From Deltaproteobacteria bacterium (lineage in GTDB: Bacteria; UBA10199; SPLOWO2-01-44-7), in NCBI GenBank assembly GCA_030688705.1, contig JAUYJH010000059.1, positions 1-14,806 on the forward strand: a stretch of 14,806 bases of DNA. Direction: 5' to 3'. A program made the translations under genes and the position numbers. The notes under the pieces are model-generated. The model saw only the letters and a program-made list of their open reading frames with translations, did no database searches and was not told where the DNA came from. Positions 1-7,495 of the stretch are shown here, piece by piece. Numbering within the stretch: position 1 is the first letter of the stretch; the number at the start of each line of letters is the position of its first letter.

Positions 1-134
1 TTGCCGCCTCCTCGGTGATGCCGTATTGCCATAAATGCAAAAAGGGGGTCCGTGTGGCGACCCAAATTTTAAAAGACGGCGAAAAGGTTCGTGTCTGTGC
101 CACATGCGAAGACAAATTAGGCGGTAAAAAATGA
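1..134 (+). CDS. rplX: 50S ribosomal protein L24, C-terminal part (5' end outside window)
   Basis: This is the last 43 residues of L24, which binds 23S rRNA early in large-subunit assembly. The first complete codon is at position 3 and the TGA stop is at 132-134. The visible peptide carries the L24 C-terminal pattern VMPYCHKCKKGVRV...GEKVRVCATCEDK. Its two CxxC pairs (residues 9/12 and 32/35 of the visible part) make it a zinc-type C-terminus. The stop overlaps the rplE start in an ATGA, as expected for translationally coupled spc-operon genes. The gene is cut by the window edge and nothing indicates that it is broken. Confidence 0.95.
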   Translation, partial: AASSVMPYCHKCKKGVRVATQILKDGEKVRVCATCEDKLGGKK

Positions 135-781
135 GTGCGAAAGAAACAAAAAAAGGGACTAAAAAAGAGCCCAAAAAAGAAATCCAGAAAGAGGCGAAGG
201 TGGAAGGCGAGAAGCGGGCCCCTAAAAAAGCCATGCGTCATGTGAGCTGGGTTTCCAAAAAGTATCGGGAAGAATGCATCCCCATGCTGATGGAGCAGTT
301 TAAGTATAAGAACATCATGGAGTGCCCCAAACTCGACAAAATTGTGGTCAATACCTGTATCAAAGAGGCGACATCGGACAAAAAAATTCTGGACAAAGCC
401 GCTTCCGACCTGGCCAGCATCACGGGTCAAAAGCCTCTTTTGACCAAAGCCAAGAAATCGATTTCGAATTTCAAACTACGGGAAGGGCAGCCTATCGGTT
501 GCTGCACCACTTTACGCCGTTTAAAGATGTATGAATTTTTTAACCGCCTTGTGAATCTTGCCCTTCCACGGGTGAGAGATTTTAAAGGGGTTTCAAACAA
601 GGCTTTCGACGGCCGGGGGAATTACACGCTCGGGTTGACGGAACATATCCTTTTCCCGGAGATTCACTACGACAAGGTTGAAAAACAGATGGGGATGAAT
701 ATTACTTTTGTGACGACGGCCAATACGAATGAAGAGGCCAAGGTTCTTCTGAAGGGCCTCGGAATGCCGTTTAGGGAGTAA
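131..781 (+). CDS. rplE: 50S ribosomal protein L5, with lysine-rich N-terminal extension
   Basis: L5 binds 5S rRNA and builds the central protuberance of the large subunit. Visible family motifs are TGQKP (98-102), ALPRVRDFKG (144-153), GRGNYTLGL (161-169) and FPEI (175-178). At 216 residues it is about 37 longer than the usual 179. The excess is a Lys/Glu-rich low-complexity head (residues 1-36) before the normal L5 body begins near HVSWVSKKYREE. The start at 131 has an AGGCGG-like ribosome site and overlaps the rplX stop (ATGA). A start at Met35 would give a normal length but has no visible ribosome site. The usual N-M-G-V-G-E-A segment reads NTCIKEA (74-80), so this copy is somewhat diverged. 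Identity is certain and the start fairly certain. Confidence 0.96.
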   Translation: MSAKETKKGTKKEPKKEIQKEAKVEGEKRAPKKAMRHVSWVSKKYREECIPMLMEQFKYKNIMECPKLDKIVVNTCIKEATSDKKILDKAASDLASITGQKPLLTKAKKSISNFKLREGQPIGCCTTLRRLKMYEFFNRLVNLALPRVRDFKGVSNKAFDGRGNYTLGLTEHILFPEIHYDKVEKQMGMNITFVTTANTNEEAKVLLKGLGMPFRE

Positions 782-786
782 CGATT

Positions 787-972
787 ATGGCAAAGACAAG
801 TTTGATGGTAAAAGCAAGCCGGAAGCCGAAATTTTCAGTGCGCGGTTACAATCGCTGCCCGTTGTGCGGCCGTTCGCGCGCTTTTATGAGGCGGTTCAAA
901 ATGTGCCGCCTCTGTTTCCGTAAAATGGCGCTCAACGGTGAGTTGCCGGGTGTCATGAAATCCAGCTGGTAA
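787..972 (+). CDS. rpsN: 30S ribosomal protein S14, zinc-binding short form (type Z)
   Basis: S14 sits in the head of the small subunit. This 61-residue form is the short zinc-type S14. The four zinc ligands are visible as CPLC (24-27) and CRLC (40-43), and the C-terminus ends in the typical GELPGVMKSSW. A good ribosome site (AGGGAG) lies in the end of rplE, five bases upstream. It sits between rplE and rpsH, the normal spc-operon position. No Cys-less second copy is present in the window. Confidence 0.98.
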   Translation: MAKTSLMVKASRKPKFSVRGYNRCPLCGRSRAFMRRFKMCRLCFRKMALNGELPGVMKSSW

Positions 973-991
973 ACGAAGAATAGGGAGAATT

Positions 992-1387
992 ATGCTGACC
1001 GATCCGATAGCCGACATGTTGACCAGAATAAGAAACGCGATTTGGGTGCGTCACCCTCAAGTGACCGTCCCGTATTCCACCCTGAAAGAATCGGTCTTGA
1101 AGGTGTTTCAGCAAGAGGGGTTGATCGGCGGCTTTGAAGTGGTGGGGGAAAAATATAAAAAAGTTTTGGCGGTGCGATTAAAATACATGGAAGAGGGTAA
1201 ATCGACCCTCTCTACATTGCGCAAAGTGAGCACGCCCGGGCGCAGAGTTTTTTGCGGGGCGGAAAATTTGAAGCCTCTTCGCAGCGGTTTGGGTGTCCGT
1301 GTCGTGAGCACCTCAAAAGGTGTGATGAGCGACAACGAGGCCCGCAAGCAAAAAATCGGCGGCGAGGTTTTGGTGGAGGCCTGGTAA
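992..1387 (+). CDS. rpsH: 30S ribosomal protein S8
   Basis: S8 binds helix 21 of 16S rRNA and in many bacteria feeds back on spc-operon translation. The 131-residue protein has the N-terminal DPIADMLTRIRNA (4-16), KVSTPGRRVF (78-87), the signature VRVVSTSKGVM (102-112) and the C-terminal GGEVLVEAW. A clear ribosome site (AGGGAG) precedes ATG 992. The gene lies 19 bp after rpsN and 3 bp before rplF. Length and motifs are normal. Confidence 0.98.
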   Translation: MLTDPIADMLTRIRNAIWVRHPQVTVPYSTLKESVLKVFQQEGLIGGFEVVGEKYKKVLAVRLKYMEEGKSTLSTLRKVSTPGRRVFCGAENLKPLRSGLGVRVVSTSKGVMSDNEARKQKIGGEVLVEAW

Positions 1388-1390
1388 TTT

Positions 1391-1942
1391 ATGTCACGCG
1401 TAGGCAGAAAACCGGTGGAAATCCCGCAAGGGGTGCAGGCAACATTGAAGGAAAATGTTCTTTCGGTCAAAGGACCCAAAGGGACTCTTTCTTTTACCGT
1501 GCCGTCTTTGATCAAAGCGGCGGTTGAAAAAGATAAGATTGTCGTTACCCGCGGCGCCGAAGATCGTTTTTCCAAGTCCCAGCATGGGATGGTGCGTAAC
1601 ATTGTTCAAAATATGGTCCATGGGGTGACGGAACAATTTGTCAAAGAACTCGATATTCAGGGGGTCGGGTACCGCGCGGAATTAAAAGGAAAGAATCTTC
1701 AGCTGGCCCTTGGCTTTTCCCATCCGGTCCTTTTTCCGATTCCGGAGGGAATTCAAATTCAGGTGACCAACCAGACGCGCCTGCGTATTCAGGGTTGCGA
1801 CCGTCACTTGGTGGGCCAGATTTCCGCGGAGATTCGCGGTTTGAAACCCCCGGAACCGTATCAGGGAAAAGGGATTCGCTACCTGAATGAAGTGGTTAAA
1901 AAGAAGGTTGGAAAGGCGGCGGCCGGTGCCGCCGGTGGGTAA
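1391..1942 (+). CDS. rplF: 50S ribosomal protein L6
   Basis: L6 lies near the sarcin-ricin loop and the factor-binding region of the large subunit. The protein has 183 residues, close to the usual 175-180. It shows the MSRVGRKPVEIP start, KGPKGTL (28-33), GVGYRAE (91-97) and the C-terminal signature PPEPYQGKGIRY (153-164). The last ten residues are a small Ala/Gly tail. A GGAGG ribosome site lies in the end of rpsH, three bases upstream of this gene. Confidence 0.98.
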   Translation: MSRVGRKPVEIPQGVQATLKENVLSVKGPKGTLSFTVPSLIKAAVEKDKIVVTRGAEDRFSKSQHGMVRNIVQNMVHGVTEQFVKELDIQGVGYRAELKGKNLQLALGFSHPVLFPIPEGIQIQVTNQTRLRIQGCDRHLVGQISAEIRGLKPPEPYQGKGIRYLNEVVKKKVGKAAAGAAGG

Positions 1943-1957
1943 CACAAAAGAATTTTT

Positions 1958-2332
1958 ATGAAAAAAATAAGCAAACATGTGAGCAAAAGAGAACAGGGAA
2001 GGCTTCGGCGCAAGGCGCGCATCCGGGAACGTATTTCCGGAACAAAAGAACGTCCCAGGCTCTGTGTCTTTAAAAGCACCAAGCATCTTTACGTGCAACT
2101 GATAGATGACAGTATCGGCTCCACGCTGGTCGGTCTTTCCACCCTTTCCAAATCGCTTAAGGGCAAGGTGAAGGCCACCGTTGGCGGGGCCAAGGAACTG
2201 GGAAAAAAAATCGCCGAACAAGCTTTAGAGAAGGGAATTCAAAATGTTATTTTCGACCGCGGCGGTTTTCGCTATCACGGTCAGCTTAAGGCCTTGGCCG
2301 ACGCGGCCAGAGAAGCGGGCCTGAAATTTTAA
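1958..2332 (+). CDS. rplR: 50S ribosomal protein L18
   Basis: L18 brings 5S rRNA into the large subunit together with L5. The 124-residue protein has the basic N-terminus, RPRLCVFKS (32-40), and the C-terminal signature FDRGGFRYHG (99-108) followed by ADAAREAGLKF. It starts 15 bp after rplF. No strong Shine-Dalgarno is visible in the A-rich gap, so translation is probably coupled to rplF. Length and order are normal. Confidence 0.97.
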   Translation: MKKISKHVSKREQGRLRRKARIRERISGTKERPRLCVFKSTKHLYVQLIDDSIGSTLVGLSTLSKSLKGKVKATVGGAKELGKKIAEQALEKGIQNVIFDRGGFRYHGQLKALADAAREAGLKF

Positions 2333-2344
2333 TACGGAGATAAA

Positions 2345-2905
2345 ATGGCAGAACAGACGGCAAAAACAGAACAGCAGAAAAAACAAAGGGGCGGCAGACC
2401 TCCCCACCGCAGAGAACCGAGAAGAAGGGAAGAGGGTGCCTCCAATCTGGTGGAGCGCGTCATTCATATCAGCCGCGTGGCCAAGGTGGTCAAGGGTGGG
2501 AGACGCTTTCGTTTTTCCGCGCTTGTGGTGATCGGTGACGGCAGCGGCCGCGTCGGTGTGGGGCTTGGAAAAGCCGGTGAAGTGCCGGCGGCCATTCGCA
2601 AAGGGGGAGAAAAAGCCAAAAAAGCGATGGTCAAAGTGCAACTCATTGAAGGGACCATTCCCCACGAAGTGATCGGCCACTACGGCGCGGGGCTTGTCAT
2701 GTTGAAACCGGCCAGCCCCGGTACCGGAGTCATTGCCGGCGGCGGTGTCCGCGCGGTGGTTGAAGCGGCGGGGGTGCAAAATATTTTGACCAAGTCGATC
2801 GGTACGAACAACCCGCATAACGTCGTCAAGGCGACCATGAATGCCTTGCAACAACTGAAATCGGTCGAGACCGTCAAACGCTTAAGAGGGGCCCATGTCA
2901 ACTAA
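2345..2905 (+). CDS. rpsE: 30S ribosomal protein S5
   Basis: S5 contributes to decoding accuracy and lines the mRNA entry side of the 30S subunit. The 186-residue protein has a charged, low-complexity head of about 30 residues rich in Gln, Arg and Lys. The body then shows RVAKVVKGGRRF (44-55), GKAGEVPAAI (75-84), PASPGTGVIAGG (122-133) and GTNNPHNVVKATMNAL (153-168). A CGGAGAT ribosome site precedes the ATG. The end overlaps rpmD by 11 bp. The head is about 20 residues longer than in common homologues. Confidence 0.98.
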   Translation: MAEQTAKTEQQKKQRGGRPPHRREPRRREEGASNLVERVIHISRVAKVVKGGRRFRFSALVVIGDGSGRVGVGLGKAGEVPAAIRKGGEKAKKAMVKVQLIEGTIPHEVIGHYGAGLVMLKPASPGTGVIAGGGVRAVVEAAGVQNILTKSIGTNNPHNVVKATMNALQQLKSVETVKRLRGAHVN

Positions 2906-3092
2906 TGTGGAAATTAAATTGGTGCATTCACCCATCGGCTGTCCGGAAGATCAACGGGCCACCGTTCGCGGTTTGGGCTTGAGAAAATTGCAACAGCATC
3001 GCACGCTGAAAGACACGCCGGCCATACGCGGCATGATCGCGAAAGTGGCCCATCTTGTGATTGTCGTGGAAAAAAGGAAGCCCAAAAAATGA
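2895..3092 (+). CDS. rpmD: 50S ribosomal protein L30
   Basis: L30 is a small large-subunit protein. This 65-residue copy has the expected body: VEIKLVHSPIG, the RATVRGLGLRKL core (23-34), then a DTPAIRGMIAKVAHLV tail. It starts inside rpsE with an 11-bp overlap. An AGAGGGG ribosome site lies in rpsE, and the gene overlaps rplO by an ATGA, so all three are likely translated in a coupled manner. Confidence 0.96.
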   Translation: MSTNVEIKLVHSPIGCPEDQRATVRGLGLRKLQQHRTLKDTPAIRGMIAKVAHLVIVVEKRKPKK

Positions 3093-3550
3093 AGAAGACC
3101 GTCAAAAAACAAAGCACAACCACTCTGAATACTTTGAGTCCCGTCACCTATCGCAAGAGCCCAAAACGTCGCGGCCGCGGTGACGCCAGCGGACACGGGG
3201 GAACTTCTACCCGCGGGCACAAGGGCCAGAAAGCGCGCGCGGGCGGGTATCATAAAATGAATTTTGAGGGAGGGCAGATGCCTTTGGCGCGCCGTCTGCC
3301 GAAACGGGGTTTCACCAATATTTTCAGAAAAGAATTGGGCATTGTGAATCTTGAAAAACTCTCAACGCTTCCCAAGGGAACGGAAGTGACGCTCGATTTG
3401 GCAAAAGAAAAAGGGTGGGTTTCCAACAAGGCGCAGGGATTGAAAATTTTGGCGGATGGAGAACTCAAACATCCGTTGAAAATCAAAACGGCTAAAGTTT
3501 CCAAAGCGGCTAAAGCAAAAATTGAGGCCGCGGGCGGAACATTTTCTTAG
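3089..3550 (+). CDS. rplO: 50S ribosomal protein L15
   Basis: L15 is an assembly protein that threads into the large subunit. The 153-residue product shows the Gly/Arg-rich N-terminal arm (RRGRGDASGHGGTSTRG, 27-43), GHKGQKAR (43-50) and FEGGQMPLARRLPKRGF (59-75). The C-terminal domain ends in IEAAGGTFS. An AAGGAAG ribosome site precedes the start, which overlaps the rpmD stop (ATGA at 3089-3092). It is followed by secY, the standard order. Confidence 0.98.
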   Translation: MKKTVKKQSTTTLNTLSPVTYRKSPKRRGRGDASGHGGTSTRGHKGQKARAGGYHKMNFEGGQMPLARRLPKRGFTNIFRKELGIVNLEKLSTLPKGTEVTLDLAKEKGWVSNKAQGLKILADGELKHPLKIKTAKVSKAAKAKIEAAGGTFS

Positions 3551-3567
3551 GGGAAGTACTATCCAAA

Positions 3568-4872
3568 ATGGCGGAAGTCGCGAATATTGCAAAGATTCCG
3601 GAGTTGCGCAAACGCATTCTCTTCACGGTTTTGATGTTGGCCATCGTCAGGCTGGGTGTTTTTATTCACACGCCGTGGGTCAACGCCGATGCCGTTCGTA
3701 ATTTTTTACAATCGGGTACGGTCTTTGAAATTTTTAAAATATTTTCGGGCGGCGCCCTTGAAAGATTTTCGGTTTTCGCGCTGGGGATTATGCCTTATAT
3801 CAGCGCGTCGATCATTTTTCAGCTTTTGACGGTTGCCGTACCCGCTTTGGAGCGTTTGTCCAAAGAGGGAGACGCCGGCCGCCACAAAATTTCCCAATAT
3901 ACCCGTTATGGGACCGTTGTTTTGAGCCTCATTCAGGGTTTCGGCATCAGTTATGGGTTGAAACAGCAGGGGTTTGTTACCCCCGGGATTTCGGGATTTG
4001 CTTTTTATCTTTCCACGGTGATGACGCTTACCGCCGGCACCTGCTTTTTGATGTGGCTTGGAGAAATGATCACGGAGAGAGGGATCGGCAACGGCATTTC
4101 TCTCATCATTTTTACCGGTATCATCAGCGGCATTCCGGGAGGCTTTAGGGATGCCTGGCAAAATAAAGATCAGTTCGGGGATTTTTTCGGGTTTTTGGCT
4201 CTGTTGACCGCCATCGCCGCCATTATCGGTTTCATTATTTTTATGGAACGGGCCCAGCGCAGAATAACGGTGCAGTACGCCAAGCGGGTTGTGGGGCGCC
4301 AGCTGATGGGGGTGCAGGCCTCCCATCTTCCGCTCAAGGTTAATTCCGCGGGTGTGATTCCCCCCATTTTTGCCTCATCGCTCCTTTTGTTTCCGGCTAC
4401 CATTGCCCAATTCAGCGCTGAAAACCAGATTATGGCGCAACTTGCCAACGCGCTGACCACGGGATGGGTTCACACGTTTTTGTATCTGGGGCTTATCATC
4501 TTTTTCACCTATTTTTACACGGCGGTGGCCTTTAATCCGGTTGATGTGGCCGATAATCTGAAAAAACATGGGGGCTATGTTCCCGGCATTCGGCCCGGCA
4601 AAAGCACGGCCGATTATCTGGATGCCATTTTGAGCCGGATTACGCTGGGTGGGGCTTTGTATATCGCGGCGGTCTGTATTTTACCCTCTCTTTTTGGAGA
4701 CCGTTTTGGGGTCCCTTATACTCTGACCAGTGTGTTCGGGGGGACTTCGTTATTGATTGTCGTCGGCGTGGCCATGGATACCCTGTCGCAGATAGAATCC
4801 CATCTTCTTTCAAGGCATTATGAAGGTTTTTTGGGCGCCAAAGGGGGGGGCCGCTTTAGAGGGCGTAAATAG
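3568..4872 (+). CDS. secY: Protein translocase subunit SecY
   Basis: SecY is the channel of the Sec translocon in the inner membrane. The 434-residue protein has about ten hydrophobic membrane spans. Family signatures are GIMPYISASII (73-83, second span), ITERGIGNGISL (168-179) and FGGTSLLIVVGVAMDT (390-405). The cytoplasmic loop RRITVQYAKRVVGRQ (231-245) is the ribosome/SecA-facing region. The C-terminus is short and basic (GGGRFRGRK). The purine-rich AGGGGA upstream lies about 14 bp from ATG 3568, longer than usual. A run of eight G at 4843-4850 is near the end but the normal SecY C-terminus is preserved. Confidence 0.98.
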   Translation: MAEVANIAKIPELRKRILFTVLMLAIVRLGVFIHTPWVNADAVRNFLQSGTVFEIFKIFSGGALERFSVFALGIMPYISASIIFQLLTVAVPALERLSKEGDAGRHKISQYTRYGTVVLSLIQGFGISYGLKQQGFVTPGISGFAFYLSTVMTLTAGTCFLMWLGEMITERGIGNGISLIIFTGIISGIPGGFRDAWQNKDQFGDFFGFLALLTAIAAIIGFIIFMERAQRRITVQYAKRVVGRQLMGVQASHLPLKVNSAGVIPPIFASSLLLFPATIAQFSAENQIMAQLANALTTGWVHTFLYLGLIIFFTYFYTAVAFNPVDVADNLKKHGGYVPGIRPGKSTADYLDAILSRITLGGALYIAAVCILPSLFGDRFGVPYTLTSVFGGTSLLIVVGVAMDTLSQIESHLLSRHYEGFLGAKGGGRFRGRK

Positions 4873-4882
4873 CTTAATTTAT

Positions 4883-5524
4883 ATGAGAATTATCTTGATC
4901 GGACCGCCTGGGGCTGGTAAAGGGACGCAGGCTGAAAAACTGGCGGCTTGTAAAAATGTCCCCCGTATCACAACGGGGGATCTTTTTCGGAGAGCGGTTC
5001 AAGAGAAAACGGCGTTGGGCTTGAGAGTTCAAAATTATCTCGAAAAGGGGGCCTTGGTCCCGGATGAGGTGGTTTTGGGTCTCATGAGTGAACGGATGTC
5101 TCAATCCGATTGCAAAGCCGGTTTTGTTTTGGACGGTTTTCCGAGAACATTGGGACAGGCAACGGGCCTTGAAAAATGGATGGAAAAAAACGGGCTCCGT
5201 TTTGACGCGGTTATCGCCTTGGAGATTCCCGATGATGAAGCGGTAGTACGCATTTCCGGGCGTCGTCAGTGCGGTGCCTGCGGGGCCGCGTATCATGTGA
5301 ACTTTCAGCCCCCGAAAAATGCGGGGGTTTGTGACAAATGCGGGGGGAGCCTGTTGCAGAGAAAAGATGACGAAGAGGGGACCATTCGGCATCGTCTTCA
5401 GGTTTATGCCGAAGAAACGGCCCCCTTGATTCGTTTTTACGATCGGGCCGGTTTTTTGAAAAAAGTGGATGGGTTAAAAAATCCGGATGTTGTTTTTCAA
5501 GCGATTTGTTCTTTGATAAAATGA
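4883..5524 (+). CDS. adk: Adenylate kinase, zinc-LID type
   Basis: Adk interconverts ATP + AMP and 2 ADP in the cytosol. The 213-residue protein has the P-loop GPPGAGKGT (7-15), TTGDLFR (30-36), the AMP-binding LVPDEVV (58-64) and DGFPRT (84-89). The LID domain carries CGAC (130-133) and CDKC (150-153), the four-Cys zinc site of long bacterial adenylate kinases. ATG 4883 is chosen because the P-loop then sits at the usual distance from the N-terminus. A start at 4820 would overlap secY and add 21 unrelated residues. There is no clear ribosome site, and the secY stop is 10 bp upstream. The stop overlaps the map start (ATGA at 5521-5524). Confidence 0.97.
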   Translation: MRIILIGPPGAGKGTQAEKLAACKNVPRITTGDLFRRAVQEKTALGLRVQNYLEKGALVPDEVVLGLMSERMSQSDCKAGFVLDGFPRTLGQATGLEKWMEKNGLRFDAVIALEIPDDEAVVRISGRRQCGACGAAYHVNFQPPKNAGVCDKCGGSLLQRKDDEEGTIRHRLQVYAEETAPLIRFYDRAGFLKKVDGLKNPDVVFQAICSLIK

Positions 5525-6267
5525 TTTGTTTGAAGTCGCCAGAAGAGATCGAAAAATTAAGACTGGCGAATCAAATTGTGGTCTCGGTCATGAAAACCAT
5601 GAAGGGGCTTATCAAGCCGGGGGTGACCACCGCGGAGCTTGACCGAATCGCCGAAGAAATAATTTTGAAAGAGGGGGCCAAGCCCGCTTTTAAAGGGTAC
5701 CGGGGTTTCCAGCATGCTCTTTGCGTATCGGTCAACGAAGAGGTGGTACACGGCATTCCGGGAAAGCGGAAACTCCAGGAAGGCGATATCGTCAGCATTG
5801 ATTGCGGGGTTTTGAGGGAAGGGTTTTACGGCGATCATGCATGGACTTTTTCGGTGGGGACGGTTTCCGAGAAGGCCGAAAAAATTCTGAAGGCGGGTGA
5901 ACAATCCCTTCATCTTGGAATTGAAAAAATGCGGGTGGGCAATCGGTTATTTGATGTGTCCGCCGCGGTTCAGGAATATGTTGAAGCGGAGGGGTATTCG
6001 GTGGTGAGAGATTTTGTGGGGCATGGCATCGGCAAAGAACTTCATGAAGAACCGCAGCTTCCCAATTTTGGAACAAAAGGAAGCGGACTGCGGCTGAAAG
6101 CCGGTTTGGTCCTGGCGATAGAGCCGATGGTGAACGAGGGGAATTTTGAAGTCGAGGTTTTGAGAGACGGTTGGACTGTGGTGACGAAAGACAGGAGTCT
6201 TTCGGTACATTTTGAACATTCGGTGGCTGTAACGGAGTCGGGCCCCGATATTTTGAGTCAATGGTGA
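5521..6267 (+). CDS. map: Methionine aminopeptidase, type I
   Basis: Map removes the initiator methionine from nascent proteins. The 248-residue protein has the pita-bread fold with all metal ligands visible: Asp94 (SIDCG), Asp105 (YGDHAW), His168 (GHGIG), Glu201 (AIEPMV) and Glu232 (FEHSVAVTE). The substrate-contacting His77 (VVHGIPG) and His175 are also present. ATG 5521 overlaps the adk stop and gives the standard MICLKSPEEIEKL start. An in-frame TTG at 5506 would add only five residues and is less likely. Map follows adk and precedes infA, as in many bacteria. Confidence 0.97.
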   Translation: MICLKSPEEIEKLRLANQIVVSVMKTMKGLIKPGVTTAELDRIAEEIILKEGAKPAFKGYRGFQHALCVSVNEEVVHGIPGKRKLQEGDIVSIDCGVLREGFYGDHAWTFSVGTVSEKAEKILKAGEQSLHLGIEKMRVGNRLFDVSAAVQEYVEAEGYSVVRDFVGHGIGKELHEEPQLPNFGTKGSGLRLKAGLVLAIEPMVNEGNFEVEVLRDGWTVVTKDRSLSVHFEHSVAVTESGPDILSQW

Positions 6268-6268
6268 C

Positions 6269-6487
6269 ATGGCGAAGGAAGAACTGATACAAGTGGAAGG
6301 AAAAGTTCTTGAAACATTGCCCAATGCGATGTTTCGGGTTGAATTGGAAAATGGGCACAAGGTTTTGGCCCATGTCTCGGGCAAAATGCGGATGCATTTC
6401 ATCCGGATTTTGCCGGGGGATCGGGTAACGGTGGAGTTATCTCCCTATGATCTAACAAGGGGCAGGATTACATTCAGAGGTAAATAA
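6269..6487 (+). CDS. infA: Translation initiation factor IF-1
   Basis: IF-1 is a single S1/OB-fold protein that occupies the A site of the 30S subunit during initiation. The 72-residue length is exactly typical. Visible features are the MAKEELIQVEGKVLETLPNA start, FRVELENGHKVLAHVSGKMR and the C-terminal LSPYDLTRGRITFRGK. It starts one base after the map stop and is followed two bases later by rpmJ. Confidence 0.97.
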   Translation: MAKEELIQVEGKVLETLPNAMFRVELENGHKVLAHVSGKMRMHFIRILPGDRVTVELSPYDLTRGRITFRGK

Positions 6488-6489
6488 AA

Positions 6490-6603
6490 ATGAAGGTACG
6501 TGCATCGGTTAAGAAAATTTGTGATAAATGCAAGGTCATCAAGCGCAAAGGGGTGGTTCGGGTGATTTGTGAAAATCCGAAACACAAACAGCGCCAAGGA
6601 TAA
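6490..6603 (+). CDS. rpmJ: 50S ribosomal protein L36, zinc type
   Basis: This short gene encodes 37 residues beginning MKVRASVKKICDKCK and ending NPKHKQRQG. The zinc ligands Cys11, Cys14, Cys27 and His32 are all present, which makes it the Cys-containing form. It lies two bases after infA and three before rpsM, its usual position at the head of the alpha operon. Confidence 0.97.
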   Translation: MKVRASVKKICDKCKVIKRKGVVRVICENPKHKQRQG

Positions 6604-6606
6604 TTT

Positions 6607-6993
6607 ATGCCAAGAATCGCAGGAGTTGACGTTCCGCCGCGCAAACCAATTTTATACGGGTTGCGCTATATTTACGGGGTGGGTCTTACTTTGGCCAAAG
6701 CAATTTTGGAAGAGGCCAAGATTGACGGTACGGTGCGCGGAGAGACGCTCACCGAAGCGCAAACAGCCAGAATTCGTGAAATACTCGAGCAAAAATACAA
6801 AGTAGAGGGAGATTTGCGGCGCGAGATCTCGGCAAACATCAAACGGCTTAAAGATTTGGGGACGTATCGGGGAATAAGGCATATTCGCAATTTGCCGGTT
6901 CATGGGCAGAGAACGCACACCAACGCGCGCACGCGCAAAGGGAGAGCGCGCATCGCCATCGCCGGCAAGAGACAGGCCCCAGGGCCGAGATAA
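6607..6993 (+). CDS. rpsM: 30S ribosomal protein S13
   Basis: S13 is in the 30S head and contacts P-site tRNA and the intersubunit bridge to L5. The 128-residue protein starts MPRIAGVDVPPRKPI, has the helix-two-turn-helix IYGVGLTLAKAIL (22-34) and the C-terminal signature GTYRGIRHIRNLPVHGQ (85-101) then RTHTNARTRKG. The tail (RARIAIAGKRQAPGPR) differs from the common PRKTVA... ending. Upstream spacing to rpmJ is three bases. A 66-bp gap with iterated words follows. Confidence 0.97.
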   Translation: MPRIAGVDVPPRKPILYGLRYIYGVGLTLAKAILEEAKIDGTVRGETLTEAQTARIREILEQKYKVEGDLRREISANIKRLKDLGTYRGIRHIRNLPVHGQRTHTNARTRKGRARIAIAGKRQAPGPR

Positions 6994-7052
6994 TGCGTAG
7001 TGCGCTCTGCGTAAAACGAAACGCAGAACGCAAAACGCGGTACGCAGAACGG
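6994..7052 (+). repeat. Iterated ACGCAGAACG words with hairpin in the rpsM-rpsK gap
   Basis: The gap is built almost wholly from variants of one word. ACGCAGAACG occurs at 7021-7030 and again at 7042-7051, with the variant AACGCAAAACGC-like words between, and its inverted form GCGCTCTGCGT at 7002-7012. The inverted pair 7002-7012 and 7021-7031 matches at 10 of 11 positions around an 8-nt loop (AAAACGAA). There is no T run, so this is not a normal terminator. It may be a slippage-expanded spacer or an RNA hairpin in the leader of rpsK; the function is unknown. Confidence 0.7.
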
Positions 7053-7059
7053 AGAAACA

Positions 7060-7485
7060 ATGGCAGAAGAGAAACAGCAAAAACAAGAACAGGGACCGGC
7101 AAAACCGGTTAAAAAGACAAAAAAGCGGGTCAGAAAACAAATTCCCGTCGGTATTGTTCATATTCAATCCAGCTTTAACAATACCCTCGTCACTGTGACC
7201 GATTTGCAGGGGAATACGCTTTCGTGGTCTTCCGGCGGTGTCAAAGGATTTAAAGGTTCCAGAAAAGGGACCCCGTTCGCGGCCCAGCTGGCGGCGGAAG
7301 ACGCGGTACGCAAAGCGATGGAACACGGTGTCAGACAAGTGACGGTTTATGTGAAAGGCCCCGGTGCCGGAAGAGATTCGGCGCTTCGGGTTTTACAAAA
7401 AACGGGGGTTCGGGTTACCGGCATCAGAGATGTAACCCCCATTCCCCATAACGGCTGCCGTCCTCCGAAAAAGAGAAGGGTATAG
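7060..7485 (+). CDS. rpsK: 30S ribosomal protein S11
   Basis: S11 forms the 30S platform near the mRNA exit. The 141-residue protein has a charged head (1-27, Lys/Gln-rich), then IVHIQSSFNNTLVTVTD (32-48), SSGGVKGFKGSRKGTPFAA (57-75), YVKGPGAGRDSALR (97-110) and the invariant end DVTPIPHNGCRPPKKRRV. The ribosome site is probably CGGAG at 7050-7054, at the end of the preceding repeat-filled gap. Gene order and length fit the alpha operon. Confidence 0.98.
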   Translation: MAEEKQQKQEQGPAKPVKKTKKRVRKQIPVGIVHIQSSFNNTLVTVTDLQGNTLSWSSGGVKGFKGSRKGTPFAAQLAAEDAVRKAMEHGVRQVTVYVKGPGAGRDSALRVLQKTGVRVTGIRDVTPIPHNGCRPPKKRRV

Positions 7486-7495
7486 GTACAAGTTT

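Noticed and set aside
1682..2854. Long minus-strand reading frames opposite rplF, rplR and rpsE (1682-2221 and 2225-2854)
   Set aside because: They are antisense to highly conserved ribosomal genes, have no recognisable motifs and no ribosome sites.
4843..4850. Run of eight G near the secY end as a frameshift site or sequencing error
   Set aside because: The secY frame continues to a normal short basic C-terminus and a stop just before adk.
4820..4882. Upstream in-frame ATG giving a 21-residue longer adenylate kinase
   Set aside because: It overlaps the secY coding region, adds unrelated residues and displaces the P-loop from its usual distance to the N-terminus.
5309..5330. CCCCCG/CGGGGG hairpin inside adk as a terminator
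   Set aside because: It lies in the zinc LID coding region, is followed by only three T, and the gene continues intact.
5506..5520. TTG start for map
   Set aside because: It lies inside adk. ATG 5521 overlaps the adk stop and gives the standard Map N-terminus.
6652..7338. Minus-strand 228-residue frame across rpsM and rpsK
   Set aside because: It is antisense to two conserved genes and its sequence is low in complexity where it crosses the iterated gap.
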